A stretch of DNA of 64,000 bases from Sphingobacterium sp. R2 (GCF_040760075.1 NZ_CP142884.1:4712001-4776000), one strand, 5' to 3'. Counted from the stretch's first letter, positions 44,669 through 53,370 are shown. Numbers and translations: made by a program. The notes: generated by a model from the sequence alone, not told the origin.

Positions 44669-44684
44669 ACATTCCGTAGATTTG
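44654..44684 (+). promoter_or_regulatory. Promoter before the beta-lactamase-like gene
   Basis: TTG (44654-44656), 20 nt and TAGATTTG (44677-44684) match the Bacteroidota consensus. It lies partly in the end of the response-regulator gene. A TTG at 44658 in the ORF frame is within it, so the 44700 ATG is the true start. Confidence 0.6.
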
Positions 44685-44699
44685 TGCCCATCAATAGTT

Positions 44700-46130
44700 A
44701 TGAAACATTTTATTACACTAATATTGCTGGGCATCTCATCGTACTCTTTTGCCCAACCAGGTTCCGAAGAACAAATCAACAGAGGAGTATATAATAAGCT
44801 GGAGTTTTTTATCAATTCCCAGATGACCGACTCAGCCTACAATTTGGCCAGCGATTCATTTAAAAAACAATTTAGCCTTGCCCGATTCACGCAGGTACTC
44901 GAAAATTTATACCCATTAGGAAGAGTAAAAAGCTCAACACGAAAAGAATTTGAAAAAGGAATCGCAACTTATCAGATGGACTTCGACAGCAAATCTTACG
45001 ATGTCATCTTCGCAACGGATCCTACCCTAAAATTTCATACGTTAAAGTTTACTCCTTCAACGACAACACCACAAGTCGAAAAAACGATTATGGTGCCAGC
45101 TACACAAAAATCGGTAGATAACGACGACCTATTTATTGATTCTGTTGCGCACGCTTACCTCAAACAACAAAATACACAATCCCTTTCCATTGGTATTATT
45201 AAGAATGGACAAACCAAAACTTATTTTTATGGCGAGGCGGCCAAAGGAAACCAGAGTCCACCTACAAAAACTTCCATTTATGAAATTGGTTCGTTAAGTA
45301 AAGTTTTTACCGCTATCCTTTTGTCAAATCTTGTCGAAGAAGGAACAGTTACCTTAGATCAGCCTATAAGCCTATTCCTTCCCGACTCACTCAAAAAAAA
45401 TGAAGAGCTTTCGAAAATAACGTTTCAAATGTTGGCTAATCATACCTCCGGCCTACCTAGGCTTCCGGATAATTTCGGCAAAGTAGACGGTTATAACGAG
45501 AAAGATCCTTACAAAACATATGACAAAAAAGCACTTTACAACTACCTTTCAGGCTTTAAAAACACGAAAAATCCGGGTGAAGAATATGAGTACAGCAATC
45601 TTGGTTATGCTGTTCTTGGAGATATTATTTGCGGTCTTTATAAAAAAAGTTACGATCAGCTTGTAAAGGACATTATCTGTAAACCACTTGAAATGAACAA
45701 TACTTTTCAAGTATTAGAATCTAAGAGAAAAGATACTTTTAAAGTATATAACAAAGAAGGCCAAGAAGCATTACCTTGGTCGTTTAATGTATTTGCCCCA
45801 GCTGGTGGGCTAAAATCCACCCTCGAAGATCTACTTAAATTTGCCAACGCGCAATTCAAGATGCCGCAGAATCCATTGGAAAATGCTATGGCAAATACCA
45901 GATTATTTACATTTTTTTTACCACCCGATACAGACCTCGGCTTGGCATGGCATATGAGTTTGATTGACAACCTTACAGTCTTCTGGCACAACGGCGGAAC
46001 GGGCGGAAGTAGTTCCTATCTCGCCTTATCACCAGATAAAAAAAGTGGAGTGGTCATGCTGTCAAATTCAGCTTTCTCTACCGATGATCAAGGTAAAGCT
46101 ATTTTAAATTATCTCCTCCATCAGAATTAA
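44700..46130 (+). CDS. Class C beta-lactamase-fold serine hydrolase with DUF3887-like N-terminal domain
   Basis: A 476-residue exported protein. The ATG at 44700 gives the signal peptide MKHFITLILLGISSYSFAQ; upstream frame starts lie inside a promoter. Residues about 25-125 resemble DUF3887 (NSQMTDSAYNLASDSFKKQFS). The catalytic domain has Ser198-L-S-Lys201, Tyr298-S-Asn300 and His430-N-G-G in the KTG position. This family includes AmpC, but most members are esterases or peptidoglycan hydrolases, and a true beta-lactamase role is unproven. The HNGG box is typical of the non-lactamase group. Confidence 0.9.
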   Translation: MKHFITLILLGISSYSFAQPGSEEQINRGVYNKLEFFINSQMTDSAYNLASDSFKKQFSLARFTQVLENLYPLGRVKSSTRKEFEKGIATYQMDFDSKSYDVIFATDPTLKFHTLKFTPSTTTPQVEKTIMVPATQKSVDNDDLFIDSVAHAYLKQQNTQSLSIGIIKNGQTKTYFYGEAAKGNQSPPTKTSIYEIGSLSKVFTAILLSNLVEEGTVTLDQPISLFLPDSLKKNEELSKITFQMLANHTSGLPRLPDNFGKVDGYNEKDPYKTYDKKALYNYLSGFKNTKNPGEEYEYSNLGYAVLGDIICGLYKKSYDQLVKDIICKPLEMNNTFQVLESKRKDTFKVYNKEGQEALPWSFNVFAPAGGLKSTLEDLLKFANAQFKMPQNPLENAMANTRLFTFFLPPDTDLGLAWHMSLIDNLTVFWHNGGTGGSSSYLALSPDKKSGVVMLSNSAFSTDDQGKAILNYLLHQN

Positions 46131-46150
46131 AGATTAAAACATCACGAATA

Positions 46151-46182
46151 AAAAGCCATATTGAAACAACAATATGGCTTTT
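46151..46182 (+). terminator. Terminator after the beta-lactamase-like gene
   Basis: A perfect 13-bp stem (46151-46163 with 46170-46182) has a 6-nt loop and continues in T residues to 46185. An ATG at 46174 in the next frame lies in its 3' arm. Confidence 0.9.
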
Positions 46183-46236
46183 TTTGTTGTCATAGTGTCA
46201 ATAAGTTTTAATGATAATAAAAAAGCATTTATATAT

Positions 46237-47211
46237 ATGAAGATATTCATCACAAAAAAAATTCCACAAAAAGGCATAGATCTATTACAATCCGCAGGCC
46301 ACGAGATTACAATTCACGAATCCGCCAGCCCACTGTCCGAAAATGAGCTCATCGAAGCCAGCCAACAATGCAACTATGTTCTTAACGGTGGGATGCAAAA
46401 GTTTGATGCCCATTTTTTCGAAAACTGCCCCAACCTGAAAGCCCTATCACTCATGAGCGTCGGCTATGATAATGTGGATATTTCAGCCGCCACACAGCAC
46501 GGAATCCCTGTAAGTAACACCCCGGGTATACTCTCTGGGGCAACAGCAGACGTCGCTTTTCTTTTAATGCTAGCGGTATCAAGAAAAGCATTTTTCAACC
46601 ATAAAAGAATATTGCAGGGTAAATGGGAAGGGTTCGATCCTACTGAAAACCTAGGCATCGAACTCAACAATAAAACACTGGGCATCTTTGGACTGGGACG
46701 TATTGGCTTTGAACTAGCCCGAAAAGCCAGAGCAGCGTATAACATGGAAATTATCTACTATAATCGAAGTAGAAATGAAGAAGCAGAACGGGTTTTGGGT
46801 GCTAAATATGTACATTTCGATGAATTGCTAACGCGTAGCGACGTACTTTCCATACATGCTGCCTTGACAGCGGAAACTAAGAGCAGTTTTGACAAAAATG
46901 CATTTGCGCGCATGAAAAACTCCGCTATATTGGTCAATACAGCAAGAGGTGGATTGGTCAATGAATTCGATCTGAGAGCGGCACTGAAGGCTGGCGAATT
47001 ATGGGGCGCAGGACTTGACGTGACAGACCCTGAACCGATGACACCAGATAACCCGCTCTTAGGAATGGACAATGTATGCATTCTTCCTCACATCGGGTCG
47101 GCCACCGTAGAAACCAGGGATAATATGGCTTTAATGGCTGCTAACAATTTATTGGCAGCAATCAGAGGTGAAAAAATGCCACAAATCATCAATGGAGAAG
47201 TTTATCAATAA
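46237..47211 (+). CDS. D-2-hydroxyacid dehydrogenase (GhrB/glyoxylate reductase-like)
   Basis: A 324-residue NAD(P)-dependent oxidoreductase. The frame opens at 46174, but that ATG is inside a terminator stem; MKIFITKKIPQKGIDLL at 46237 is the normal family start. The GLGRIGFELARKA nucleotide-binding motif, the catalytic Arg of NTARGGLVNE, the Glu of DVTDPEP and the His of LPHIGSATVETR are all present. Likely substrates are glyoxylate or hydroxypyruvate; gluconate-type 2-keto acids cannot be excluded. A 52-residue gene follows 12 nt later. Confidence 0.92.
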   Translation: MKIFITKKIPQKGIDLLQSAGHEITIHESASPLSENELIEASQQCNYVLNGGMQKFDAHFFENCPNLKALSLMSVGYDNVDISAATQHGIPVSNTPGILSGATADVAFLLMLAVSRKAFFNHKRILQGKWEGFDPTENLGIELNNKTLGIFGLGRIGFELARKARAAYNMEIIYYNRSRNEEAERVLGAKYVHFDELLTRSDVLSIHAALTAETKSSFDKNAFARMKNSAILVNTARGGLVNEFDLRAALKAGELWGAGLDVTDPEPMTPDNPLLGMDNVCILPHIGSATVETRDNMALMAANNLLAAIRGEKMPQIINGEVYQ

Positions 47212-47223
47212 ATAATTGCACCA

Positions 47224-47382
47224 ATGAAAAGAAGATTTTATCAGCTGTTGAACAGCGTAAATAAGGCCATCTTACCTCGATACAGTCAGATGGATCCGCT
47301 AAAATTAAAAAAGTACCAGCAGGCGATTATTGCCTACAGGTACTTTGTTCTTATCCACGCACTGGGAGACGAACAGGATTAG
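47224..47382 (+). CDS. Small basic protein, 52 residues, of unknown function
   Basis: Missed by a longer ORF cutoff. ATG at 47224, TAG at 47380. The product starts MKRRFYQLLNSVNKAILPRY and continues QMDPLKLKKYQQAIIAYRYFV. It recalls short Sphingobacteriaceae proteins that start MKKR, have a NKxxLP segment, end in a YRYxV segment, and are often mislabelled SsrA-binding protein. I am recalling this without a search. It is helical, basic and has no signal peptide. It follows the dehydrogenase by 12 nt, probably in the same transcript. Confidence 0.6.
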   Translation: MKRRFYQLLNSVNKAILPRYSQMDPLKLKKYQQAIIAYRYFVLIHALGDEQD

Positions 47383-47663
47383 ACTTTTAAACTCCCTTGT
47401 TCCACTTGGGTTGGAAACAGTATTCCACAATTTCGTGATAAAGGCTATTGCCAAATCCTTTTCCAATTACTTTTTCTTCCGAGCAAATTATGTTTCTTCT
47501 GATGGTTGGAACATTTTTTGAAAAATTTAGCGAAACAAAAACAACTTGCGCATTCAAACAGGCGTTGAACTACGACATCATCACTTACCAACCAAAACAA
47601 CACGATCGTTGAAAAACACCATAAAACAACAAATAAGCACCACTTAAAAAAGAATATTTAACT
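47383..47663. other. Intergenic region before the AraC-type gene
   Basis: About 280 nt without a credible frame or RNA gene. A-rich in its second half. No terminator hairpin was found after the 52-residue gene. Confidence 0.5.
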
Positions 47664-47671
47664 TAATTTTG
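47664..47671 (+). promoter_or_regulatory. TAnnTTTG box directly before the AraC-type gene
   Basis: TAATTTTG, then 4 nt, then the ATG at 47676. If the box works at the usual distance, transcription starts at or next to the start codon and the mRNA is leaderless. No -33 TTTG was found. Confidence 0.45.
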
Positions 47672-47675
47672 TGAT

Positions 47676-48542
47676 ATGATTACAAAAAACGCCATACCTA
47701 TCCTTGATAGTTGTAGTATTGATCTTAACAACAACACAACACTTCATATTGATGATCTTAAAGCGTATATCATCAAACATCAAGATATGGTGTTTCCACA
47801 CAAACATAATTTTTTTCATTTTGTTCTCTTCACTCAAGGTTCGGGCGAACATATCATCGATTTCAATCAGTATAAGATTGAGCCTTATCAGATCTACTTT
47901 ATGGTTCCTGGCCAGGTCCATACCTGGAATTTTGTGGGAGATGAAGCCGGCTATGTTGTCAATTTCTCTATCGATTATTTTCAATCCTTTCTCCTACGTA
48001 CAGATTACCTCGAACGCTTTAGTTTTTTACAAGGAAAAATTGAACATCTAATATTTATTTTGACAGAACAATATCGAAATCAAGCAACAGCAATTTTGGA
48101 TCAAATCATATTTGCGAAAACGGAGCAACTATCGGAAGACTACATCCGTACACTTTTGTTGCAGTTTATATTATATATATCCATTGGTACAGAAAAGGAG
48201 CACCTCGAAAAAGGCAACCCTTACAATCATAAAATATTCAATAGCTTTCAGCAATTAGTAGAGCAACAGTTTAAAACCACAAAACTGCCCAGTATTTATG
48301 CAGATCAGTTATTTATCACACCAAATCATCTCAATGCTATCTGTAAATCCTATATTGGACAATCTGCTGGAGAAATAATACGGAACCGTATCGTTCTTGA
48401 AGCGAAACGACTTCTGGTCAATCGAAATTTAAATATTACCGAAATTGCAGATGAACTGCAATTCAAGGACAACTCTTATTTCACTAAATTTTTTAAAAAA
48501 TCCGCTGGGCTCACACCTGAAGAGTTCAGAAAACAATTATAA
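47676..48542 (+). CDS. AraC-family transcriptional regulator
   Basis: A 288-residue regulator. The N-terminal cupin-like sensor (about 20-160) has HKHNFFHFVLFTQGSGEHIIDF and YFMVPGQVHTWNF. Two AraC-type helix-turn-helix motifs fill about 195-288 (YADQLFITPNHLNAICKSYIGQSAGEII and ITEIADELQFKDNSYFTKFFKKSAGLTPEEFRKQL). The effector is unknown. The DUF983 gene begins 2 nt after the stop. Confidence 0.92.
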   Translation: MITKNAIPILDSCSIDLNNNTTLHIDDLKAYIIKHQDMVFPHKHNFFHFVLFTQGSGEHIIDFNQYKIEPYQIYFMVPGQVHTWNFVGDEAGYVVNFSIDYFQSFLLRTDYLERFSFLQGKIEHLIFILTEQYRNQATAILDQIIFAKTEQLSEDYIRTLLLQFILYISIGTEKEHLEKGNPYNHKIFNSFQQLVEQQFKTTKLPSIYADQLFITPNHLNAICKSYIGQSAGEIIRNRIVLEAKRLLVNRNLNITEIADELQFKDNSYFTKFFKKSAGLTPEEFRKQL

Positions 48543-48544
48543 CT

Positions 48545-48970
48545 ATGGAAAAAGTTAAATACGAATTATCTGAATTTAAAGCTGCATGGCAAGCAAAATG
48601 TCCAAGATGCAGAATAGGCCATGTGTATCAAGGACCTGCCTACGGTCTGAAAGTGCAAAAAATGAACAGCCATTGTGAATACTGCGGTCTGCGCTATGAG
48701 CGTGAACCAGGCTATTTCTATGGTGCAATGTACGTAACCTATGCTTTCGCAATCGCTGAAATGGTTACCGCTTGTATGGCAACTTATATTTTGACCGGCA
48801 ACGATTCTTCATTTATACTGTATGCCACAGTTGCTATCATGAGCGTTGTGTTAATGTCTCCGTTTAACTACCGCTATTCCCGTATCATACTGATGTATTG
48901 GTTAACCCCGGGCTTAAGGTATGACCCGAATGTCAAAAAAAAGGAAGTTGACGTTAAGGCTTCAGCTTAA
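48545..48970 (+). CDS. DUF983 membrane protein with zinc ribbon
   Basis: A 141-residue protein. A zinc ribbon (CPRC ... CEYCGLRYEREPGYFYGAMYVTYA, about residues 17-60) leads into two membrane segments (about 60-80 and 88-108). The CPRCRxGH and GYFYGAMYV patterns are diagnostic for DUF983. Function is unknown. It lies 2 nt after the AraC gene and 26 nt before the cysteine desulfurase gene. Confidence 0.9.
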   Translation: MEKVKYELSEFKAAWQAKCPRCRIGHVYQGPAYGLKVQKMNSHCEYCGLRYEREPGYFYGAMYVTYAFAIAEMVTACMATYILTGNDSSFILYATVAIMSVVLMSPFNYRYSRIILMYWLTPGLRYDPNVKKKEVDVKASA

Positions 48971-48996
48971 CTTTCATTATTGATATCTTTAACCGA

Positions 48997-50175
48997 ATGA
49001 AGGATATAATATATTTAGACAATAATGCCACCACGCGTATTTTGGACGAAGTATGGAATGAAATGACACCCTACTTCATCCAAAACTATGCAAATGCATC
49101 AAGTGTCTATCACCAAATGGGCCGTGAAGCCAATTCTGCGGTACAGCAAGCCCGCAGCGATATTGCAGCTGCGCTTAACTGTGCTCCGAAAGAAATATTC
49201 TTCAATTCTGGCGCGACGGAGAGTATCAATACCGTCATTAAAGGTATATTCGAAAAATATCAATCGAAAGGAAAGCACATTATCACCGTCGCAACGGAAC
49301 ATAAAGCCGTATTAAGTTGCTGTGAGCAATTGGCTAAAAAAGGAGCACATGTTACCTATCTCCCAGTCGACATCCAGGGGATGATTGCCCTGGATGATCT
49401 GAGAAATGCGATAACCGAGCAAACAATATTGGTCTGTATTATGGCGGCCAACAACGAAACAGGTATATTGGCTCCGATAACAGATATTGCCAAAATCTGC
49501 ACCGAAAAAAATGTTTTATTTTTTTGTGATGCAACACAGGCCATTGGAAAAGTCAATATTGATTTACAGCAGCTGAATATTGATGTACTCTGCTTAAGTG
49601 CCCACAAAGTTTATGGACCAAAAGGAGTCGGCGCACTCTACATTCGGAGAAAATCTAAACCCATTCAAATTAGCCCGCTCATCACAGGTGGAGGCCAGGA
49701 AAATGAATTTAGAGGCGGTACATACAACGTCCCTGCAATCGTAGGACTTGGAAAGGCAATCTCAATCATTCATCCCGCATTATATAGCACAGTAGGAAGG
49801 AACCGTGACCTTTTAGAAAAGTTGTTAAGCGATATTCCCGAAATCATCATTCATGGAGGAAATGTACCGCGTCTACCAAATACAAGTTACATCAGTTTCC
49901 GACATATCCTAGCCGGCGAAATAATGAATGCCTGCCCAAAACTGGCACTTTCCTCTGGTTCCGCTTGCGTGACTGGATCCAGAGAGCCTTCCCATGTGTT
50001 AATGGCGATGGGACAGTCTAAAGAAAATGCATTATCTGCTATTCGATTTAGCTTAAGCCTATTGACCACGGAAGAGGAGATTTTCCATTGCGCGGAAATG
50101 ATCAAGGAAGCCGTCAAAAAAATACGTGATCAGTCACCTATATGGCAAATGTACAAAGATAGGCTGATCAAATAA
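48997..50175 (+). CDS. Cysteine desulfurase, IscS/NifS family
   Basis: PLP enzyme that moves sulfur from cysteine to Fe-S assembly and tRNA thiolation. The 392-residue protein has YLDNNATTRILDEV, the PLP Lys204 in SAHKVYGPKGVG, and active-site Cys324 in SSGSACVTGSREPSHVLMAMG. The Cys lies in the long group I loop, as in IscS and NifS rather than SufS. An A-type Fe-S carrier gene follows 81 nt later, which supports a role in cluster assembly. No IscU scaffold is nearby. Confidence 0.94.
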   Translation: MKDIIYLDNNATTRILDEVWNEMTPYFIQNYANASSVYHQMGREANSAVQQARSDIAAALNCAPKEIFFNSGATESINTVIKGIFEKYQSKGKHIITVATEHKAVLSCCEQLAKKGAHVTYLPVDIQGMIALDDLRNAITEQTILVCIMAANNETGILAPITDIAKICTEKNVLFFCDATQAIGKVNIDLQQLNIDVLCLSAHKVYGPKGVGALYIRRKSKPIQISPLITGGGQENEFRGGTYNVPAIVGLGKAISIIHPALYSTVGRNRDLLEKLLSDIPEIIIHGGNVPRLPNTSYISFRHILAGEIMNACPKLALSSGSACVTGSREPSHVLMAMGQSKENALSAIRFSLSLLTTEEEIFHCAEMIKEAVKKIRDQSPIWQMYKDRLIK

Positions 50176-50227
50176 TTTATGACATTCTAAAAACTTTAAT
50201 ACAGCAGAAATATAGCAAGATTGTACG

Positions 50228-50235
50228 TATCTTTG
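50228..50235 (+). promoter_or_regulatory. Probable promoter box of the Fe-S carrier gene
   Basis: TATCTTTG, a TAnnTTTG match, lies 21 nt before the ATG at 50257. A TTG at 50221 in the same frame lies upstream of the box and is excluded as a start. Confidence 0.5.
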
Positions 50236-50256
50236 CTTTATACAAAGGATAATACT

Positions 50257-50583
50257 ATGATTACAGTTACTGACAAGGCAAAAACTCGTATCGAGGAAAT
50301 CATGAAGGATGAGCAATATGACAGCAATTACTTTGTGCGCGTTGCTGTAGAAAGTGGGGGGTGCTCGGGTTTAAGCTATAAGCTTAACTTCGACAATGAA
50401 GAAAAAAAAGGTGATCAATTTTTTGAAGATAAAGGAGTGAGAGTCTGTTTAGATATTAAATCATTTTTATATTTAGCTGGTACAGAGCTGGATTATTCAG
50501 ACGGTCTGGATGGAAAGGGATTTGAATTTCACAATCCCAATGCAAGTCGCACTTGCGCTTGCGGCGAAAGCTTCTCCGTATAA
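50257..50583 (+). CDS. A-type iron-sulfur cluster carrier (IscA/ErpA/SufA family)
   Basis: A 108-residue HesB/IscA-fold protein. Start at ATG 50257 (MITVTDKAKTRI); the upstream TTG gives an unlikely 12-residue extension. The three cluster ligands are Cys36 (GGCSGLSYKL), Cys100 and Cys102 (TCACGESFSV). It accepts or transfers Fe-S clusters to apoproteins. IscA, SufA and ErpA cannot be told apart from sequence alone. It follows a cysteine desulfurase gene. Confidence 0.93.
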   Translation: MITVTDKAKTRIEEIMKDEQYDSNYFVRVAVESGGCSGLSYKLNFDNEEKKGDQFFEDKGVRVCLDIKSFLYLAGTELDYSDGLDGKGFEFHNPNASRTCACGESFSV

Positions 50584-50608
50584 CTTATACCGCTAATGCA
50601 GTCTATAC

Positions 50609-50641
50609 AAAAGAGCCTTGAATTTACTTCAAGGCTCTTTT
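50609..50641 (+). terminator. Terminator after the Fe-S carrier gene
   Basis: A perfect 14-bp stem (50609-50622 with 50628-50641) has a 5-nt loop and a short T-run within the 3' arm. Confidence 0.85.
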
Positions 50642-50839
50642 GGTAAGCAACCCAACACTTTTTGGCTATTCAAAAGATTATTAGTTTTGTAATTAAATAT
50701 TAAGCTATCTCCTTTTTGTTAGATTTTTTTTATTTTTTCAAGTTTTTAATAGATAAATATTAAAAAAGACAATTAAACACATTAACCAATGATATTTTCA
50801 TACTTTTGTAGGAAATAACTGAATAAAAAAATAAAAACT

Positions 50840-51886
50840 ATGCGTACCAATCCGCGCATGGTATTTCATTTAACACATATGGAGGGAAGAAAACTTATAC
50901 ATACCGAAGTTGCTATCAGCTTCGTTAAAGATACATTTGTTCAACAATTAAAAAAAGCCTTAAATTTAATTCCAATCTCTTCACCACTGGTGGTTTTGGA
51001 CGGGACCGGGTTAAACGATGACCTGAATGGAATAGAGCGTCCGGTATCATTTCCAATAAAATCATTGAATGAAAAAAGAGCTGTCGTCGTACATTCCCTT
51101 GCAAAATGGAAAAGAGTACGTTTAAAAGAGCTCGAGATGTTATCTGGCGAAGGCATCGTTACAGATATGAAAGCACTGCGTCCTGATGAAGATTACACGC
51201 CTATTCACTCCATCTATGTAGACCAATGGGACTGGGAAAAGGTAATCGATAAAAATCAACGCAATTTGGCTTCGTTAAAGGAAACAGTACTAAAAATTTA
51301 TGAAGCTTTGCGGTTTACCGAATTAGAGGTTGAAAACAAGTATCCACATATAAAAGCTATTCTTCCAGAAACCATTACTTTTATTTCATCTGAAGACTTG
51401 CTGCAAAAATATCCCAACCTAACCGCAAAAGAACGTGAAAATGCCATTACAAAAGAACACGGTGCCGTATTCTTACACGGAATTGGAGGTGCCCTCAGCA
51501 ATGGCGTAGCTCACGATGGCCGCGCAGCGGATTACGACGACTGGAGTACAGCTAATGAAGCCGGTCACAAAGGACTGAACGGAGATATTCTTGTATGGAA
51601 CCCAATTTTAAATTCAGCTTTTGAACTCTCATCTATGGGAATTCGCGTTGATAAAATGGCTCTAGCACATCAAATGGAAATCAGGAACTGCACAGAAAAA
51701 TCAAAACTGACTTTTCACAGCATGCTGCTTAATGATGAATTGCCTGAATCCATGGGCGGAGGTATCGGACAATCCCGCGTCTGTATGTTTATGCTAAAGA
51801 AACAGCATATAGGCGAAGTCCAAGTCAGTATATGGGAAGAGGGCAAAAAAGAGTCTTTAAGAAGAGAAGGTATTGATATCTTATAA
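50840..51886 (+). CDS. asnA: Aspartate-ammonia ligase (asparagine synthetase A)
   Basis: Makes asparagine from aspartate, ammonia and ATP. The 348-residue class II synthetase-fold protein matches AsnA along its length: ISFVKDTFVQQLKKALNL, VVHSLAKWKRVRLKELE, MKALRPDEDYTPIHSIYVDQWDWEKVI, GAVFLHGIGGALSNGVAHDGRAADYDDW, GLNGDILVWNP, SSMGIRVD and MGGGIGQSRVCMFML. It is about 18 residues longer than the E. coli enzyme at the N terminus. It is monocistronic with a 256-nt upstream gap. Confidence 0.96.
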   Translation: MRTNPRMVFHLTHMEGRKLIHTEVAISFVKDTFVQQLKKALNLIPISSPLVVLDGTGLNDDLNGIERPVSFPIKSLNEKRAVVVHSLAKWKRVRLKELEMLSGEGIVTDMKALRPDEDYTPIHSIYVDQWDWEKVIDKNQRNLASLKETVLKIYEALRFTELEVENKYPHIKAILPETITFISSEDLLQKYPNLTAKERENAITKEHGAVFLHGIGGALSNGVAHDGRAADYDDWSTANEAGHKGLNGDILVWNPILNSAFELSSMGIRVDKMALAHQMEIRNCTEKSKLTFHSMLLNDELPESMGGGIGQSRVCMFMLKKQHIGEVQVSIWEEGKKESLRREGIDIL

Positions 51887-52053
51887 AACGATACCTATTA
51901 AGAATCGACGTGTCACTATCCACATTCCACTTATCCTACAAATAAGCACCCGGTAATTATCTTTTGTAGATCCGTAACCTGGTGTTTATTGTATCGATTA
52001 GCTTGGGCCTGGATATTCATCCTATATCTTCTCTGCAGACTGCTAGTATTTCG

Positions 52054-52061
52054 TATTTTTG
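52054..52061 (+). promoter_or_regulatory. TAnnTTTG box directly before the helicase gene
   Basis: TATTTTTG, then 4 nt, then ATG at 52066, the same spacing as before the AraC gene. This predicts a leaderless message. No clear -33 TTTG was found. Confidence 0.45.
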
Positions 52062-52065
52062 TTGA

Positions 52066-53370
52066 ATGCAGTTAAAAGCTATTTTAGACAAATTACATAT
52101 TTCATCGTTGAATGAAATGCAAGAAAGGGTGCTGGAATCGTATCAGAAGGACCAGGATTTCCTATTACTTTCGCCCACAGGGTCTGGCAAAACTTTAGCC
52201 TTTTCATTACTCGTTTTGCAACAATTGAAGATGGAGGTCCGAAAAGTTCAAGTATTAATAGTAGTGCCTACCCGTGAACTTGCTTTACAGATTGAACAAG
52301 TGCTGCGCAAGGTAGCGACAGGCCACAAAATCACCTGCGCATATGGTGGACATAGTACACGGATCGAAAAAAATGCCTTCAAGGATGCACCTGGAATTAT
52401 CATTGGAACACCAGGACGTATAAAACAGCATATTGAAGAGCAAAATTTTGATCCCTCCAACATCCACACTCTTGTGCTTGACGAGTTTGATAAATCATTG
52501 GAACTCGGATTCCAGCATCAAATGGATTTTATTATTCAACATATCCCTACGATTAAGTCAAGAATATTAACTTCCGCAACGATGATGGATACGCTCCCAC
52601 CATTCACACAAATAAAGCAGCCTATTCTTGTTGACTTTCTTCATAACGCGAAACATAACCCGCAGATTACGATTAAAAAAGTAGTTGCTCCCGTTCAGAA
52701 GAAATTAGAGGCACTACTTAAGCTCATCTGCAAGATTGGCACAAAAAAAATGATTATCTTCTGCAATCACCGCGATGCAGTAGATCACATTAGTGAACTT
52801 CTGGACAATCGCAATATTATCCACGATACCTTTCATGGCGGACTTGAACAGCAGGATCGCGAGCTGGCACTTCTCAAATTCCGAAACCATTCTAATCATG
52901 TACTGATCACAACAGACCTTGCTGCAAGGGGATTAGATATTCCAGAAGTTGATGCCATTATACATTACCAGTTGCCGCACAAAGAAGACGACTTTATTCA
53001 CCGCAATGGACGTACAGCCCGTATGCAAGCGCAAGGTGATGTCTATGTAATCCTCAAACCAGAAGAAATATACCCTTACATTCCAATAGAAATACCTGAG
53101 GAAGAATTTCCGGAATTCTATGACCTCCCTCAAAACTCACCATTTGCAACACTTTATATTAGTGCCGGGCGAAAGGATAAGATCAACAAAATTGATATTG
53201 TCGGATTTTTGCTCAATTTAGAAGGGATTGAGAAGGATGACATTGGTATTATAGAAGTAAAAGACAAATCGGCCTACGTCGCTGTTAGAAGAAAATTTGC
53301 TTCTATTATTATTAATAAAGCCAATGGTCAAAAAATTAAGGGGCGTAAAGTGAAAATTGGACGCACCTAA
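52066..53370 (+). CDS. DEAD-box RNA helicase with DbpA-type C-terminal domain
   Basis: A 434-residue helicase. Core motifs are SPTGSGKTLAF (I), PTRELALQIE (Ia), GTPGRIKQHI (Ib), LDEFDKSLELGF (II, with Phe in place of Ala: DEFD), LTSATM (III), LITTDLAARGLDIPEVD (V) and HRNGRTAR (VI). Residues about 360-434 form a DbpA-like RNA-binding domain (INKIDIVGFLLNLEGIEKDDIGIIEV ... GRKVKIG), which in DbpA binds 23S rRNA hairpin 92. A role in 50S assembly is inferred. Confidence 0.92.
   Translation: MQLKAILDKLHISSLNEMQERVLESYQKDQDFLLLSPTGSGKTLAFSLLVLQQLKMEVRKVQVLIVVPTRELALQIEQVLRKVATGHKITCAYGGHSTRIEKNAFKDAPGIIIGTPGRIKQHIEEQNFDPSNIHTLVLDEFDKSLELGFQHQMDFIIQHIPTIKSRILTSATMMDTLPPFTQIKQPILVDFLHNAKHNPQITIKKVVAPVQKKLEALLKLICKIGTKKMIIFCNHRDAVDHISELLDNRNIIHDTFHGGLEQQDRELALLKFRNHSNHVLITTDLAARGLDIPEVDAIIHYQLPHKEDDFIHRNGRTARMQAQGDVYVILKPEEIYPYIPIEIPEEEFPEFYDLPQNSPFATLYISAGRKDKINKIDIVGFLLNLEGIEKDDIGIIEVKDKSAYVAVRRKFASIIINKANGQKIKGRKVKIGRT

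Noticed and set aside
44658..44699. TTG start for the beta-lactamase-like protein
   Set aside because: It overlaps a promoter match; the 44700 ATG gives a proper signal peptide.
44700..46130. Antibiotic-resistance AmpC beta-lactamase
   Set aside because: The fold and Ser-x-x-Lys and Tyr-x-Asn motifs fit, but HNGG replaces KTG and a DUF3887-like domain is fused; a wall or esterase role is more likely.
46174..46236. ATG start extending the hydroxyacid dehydrogenase by 21 residues
   Set aside because: The ATG is in the 3' arm of a perfect terminator stem; the 46237 start matches the family.
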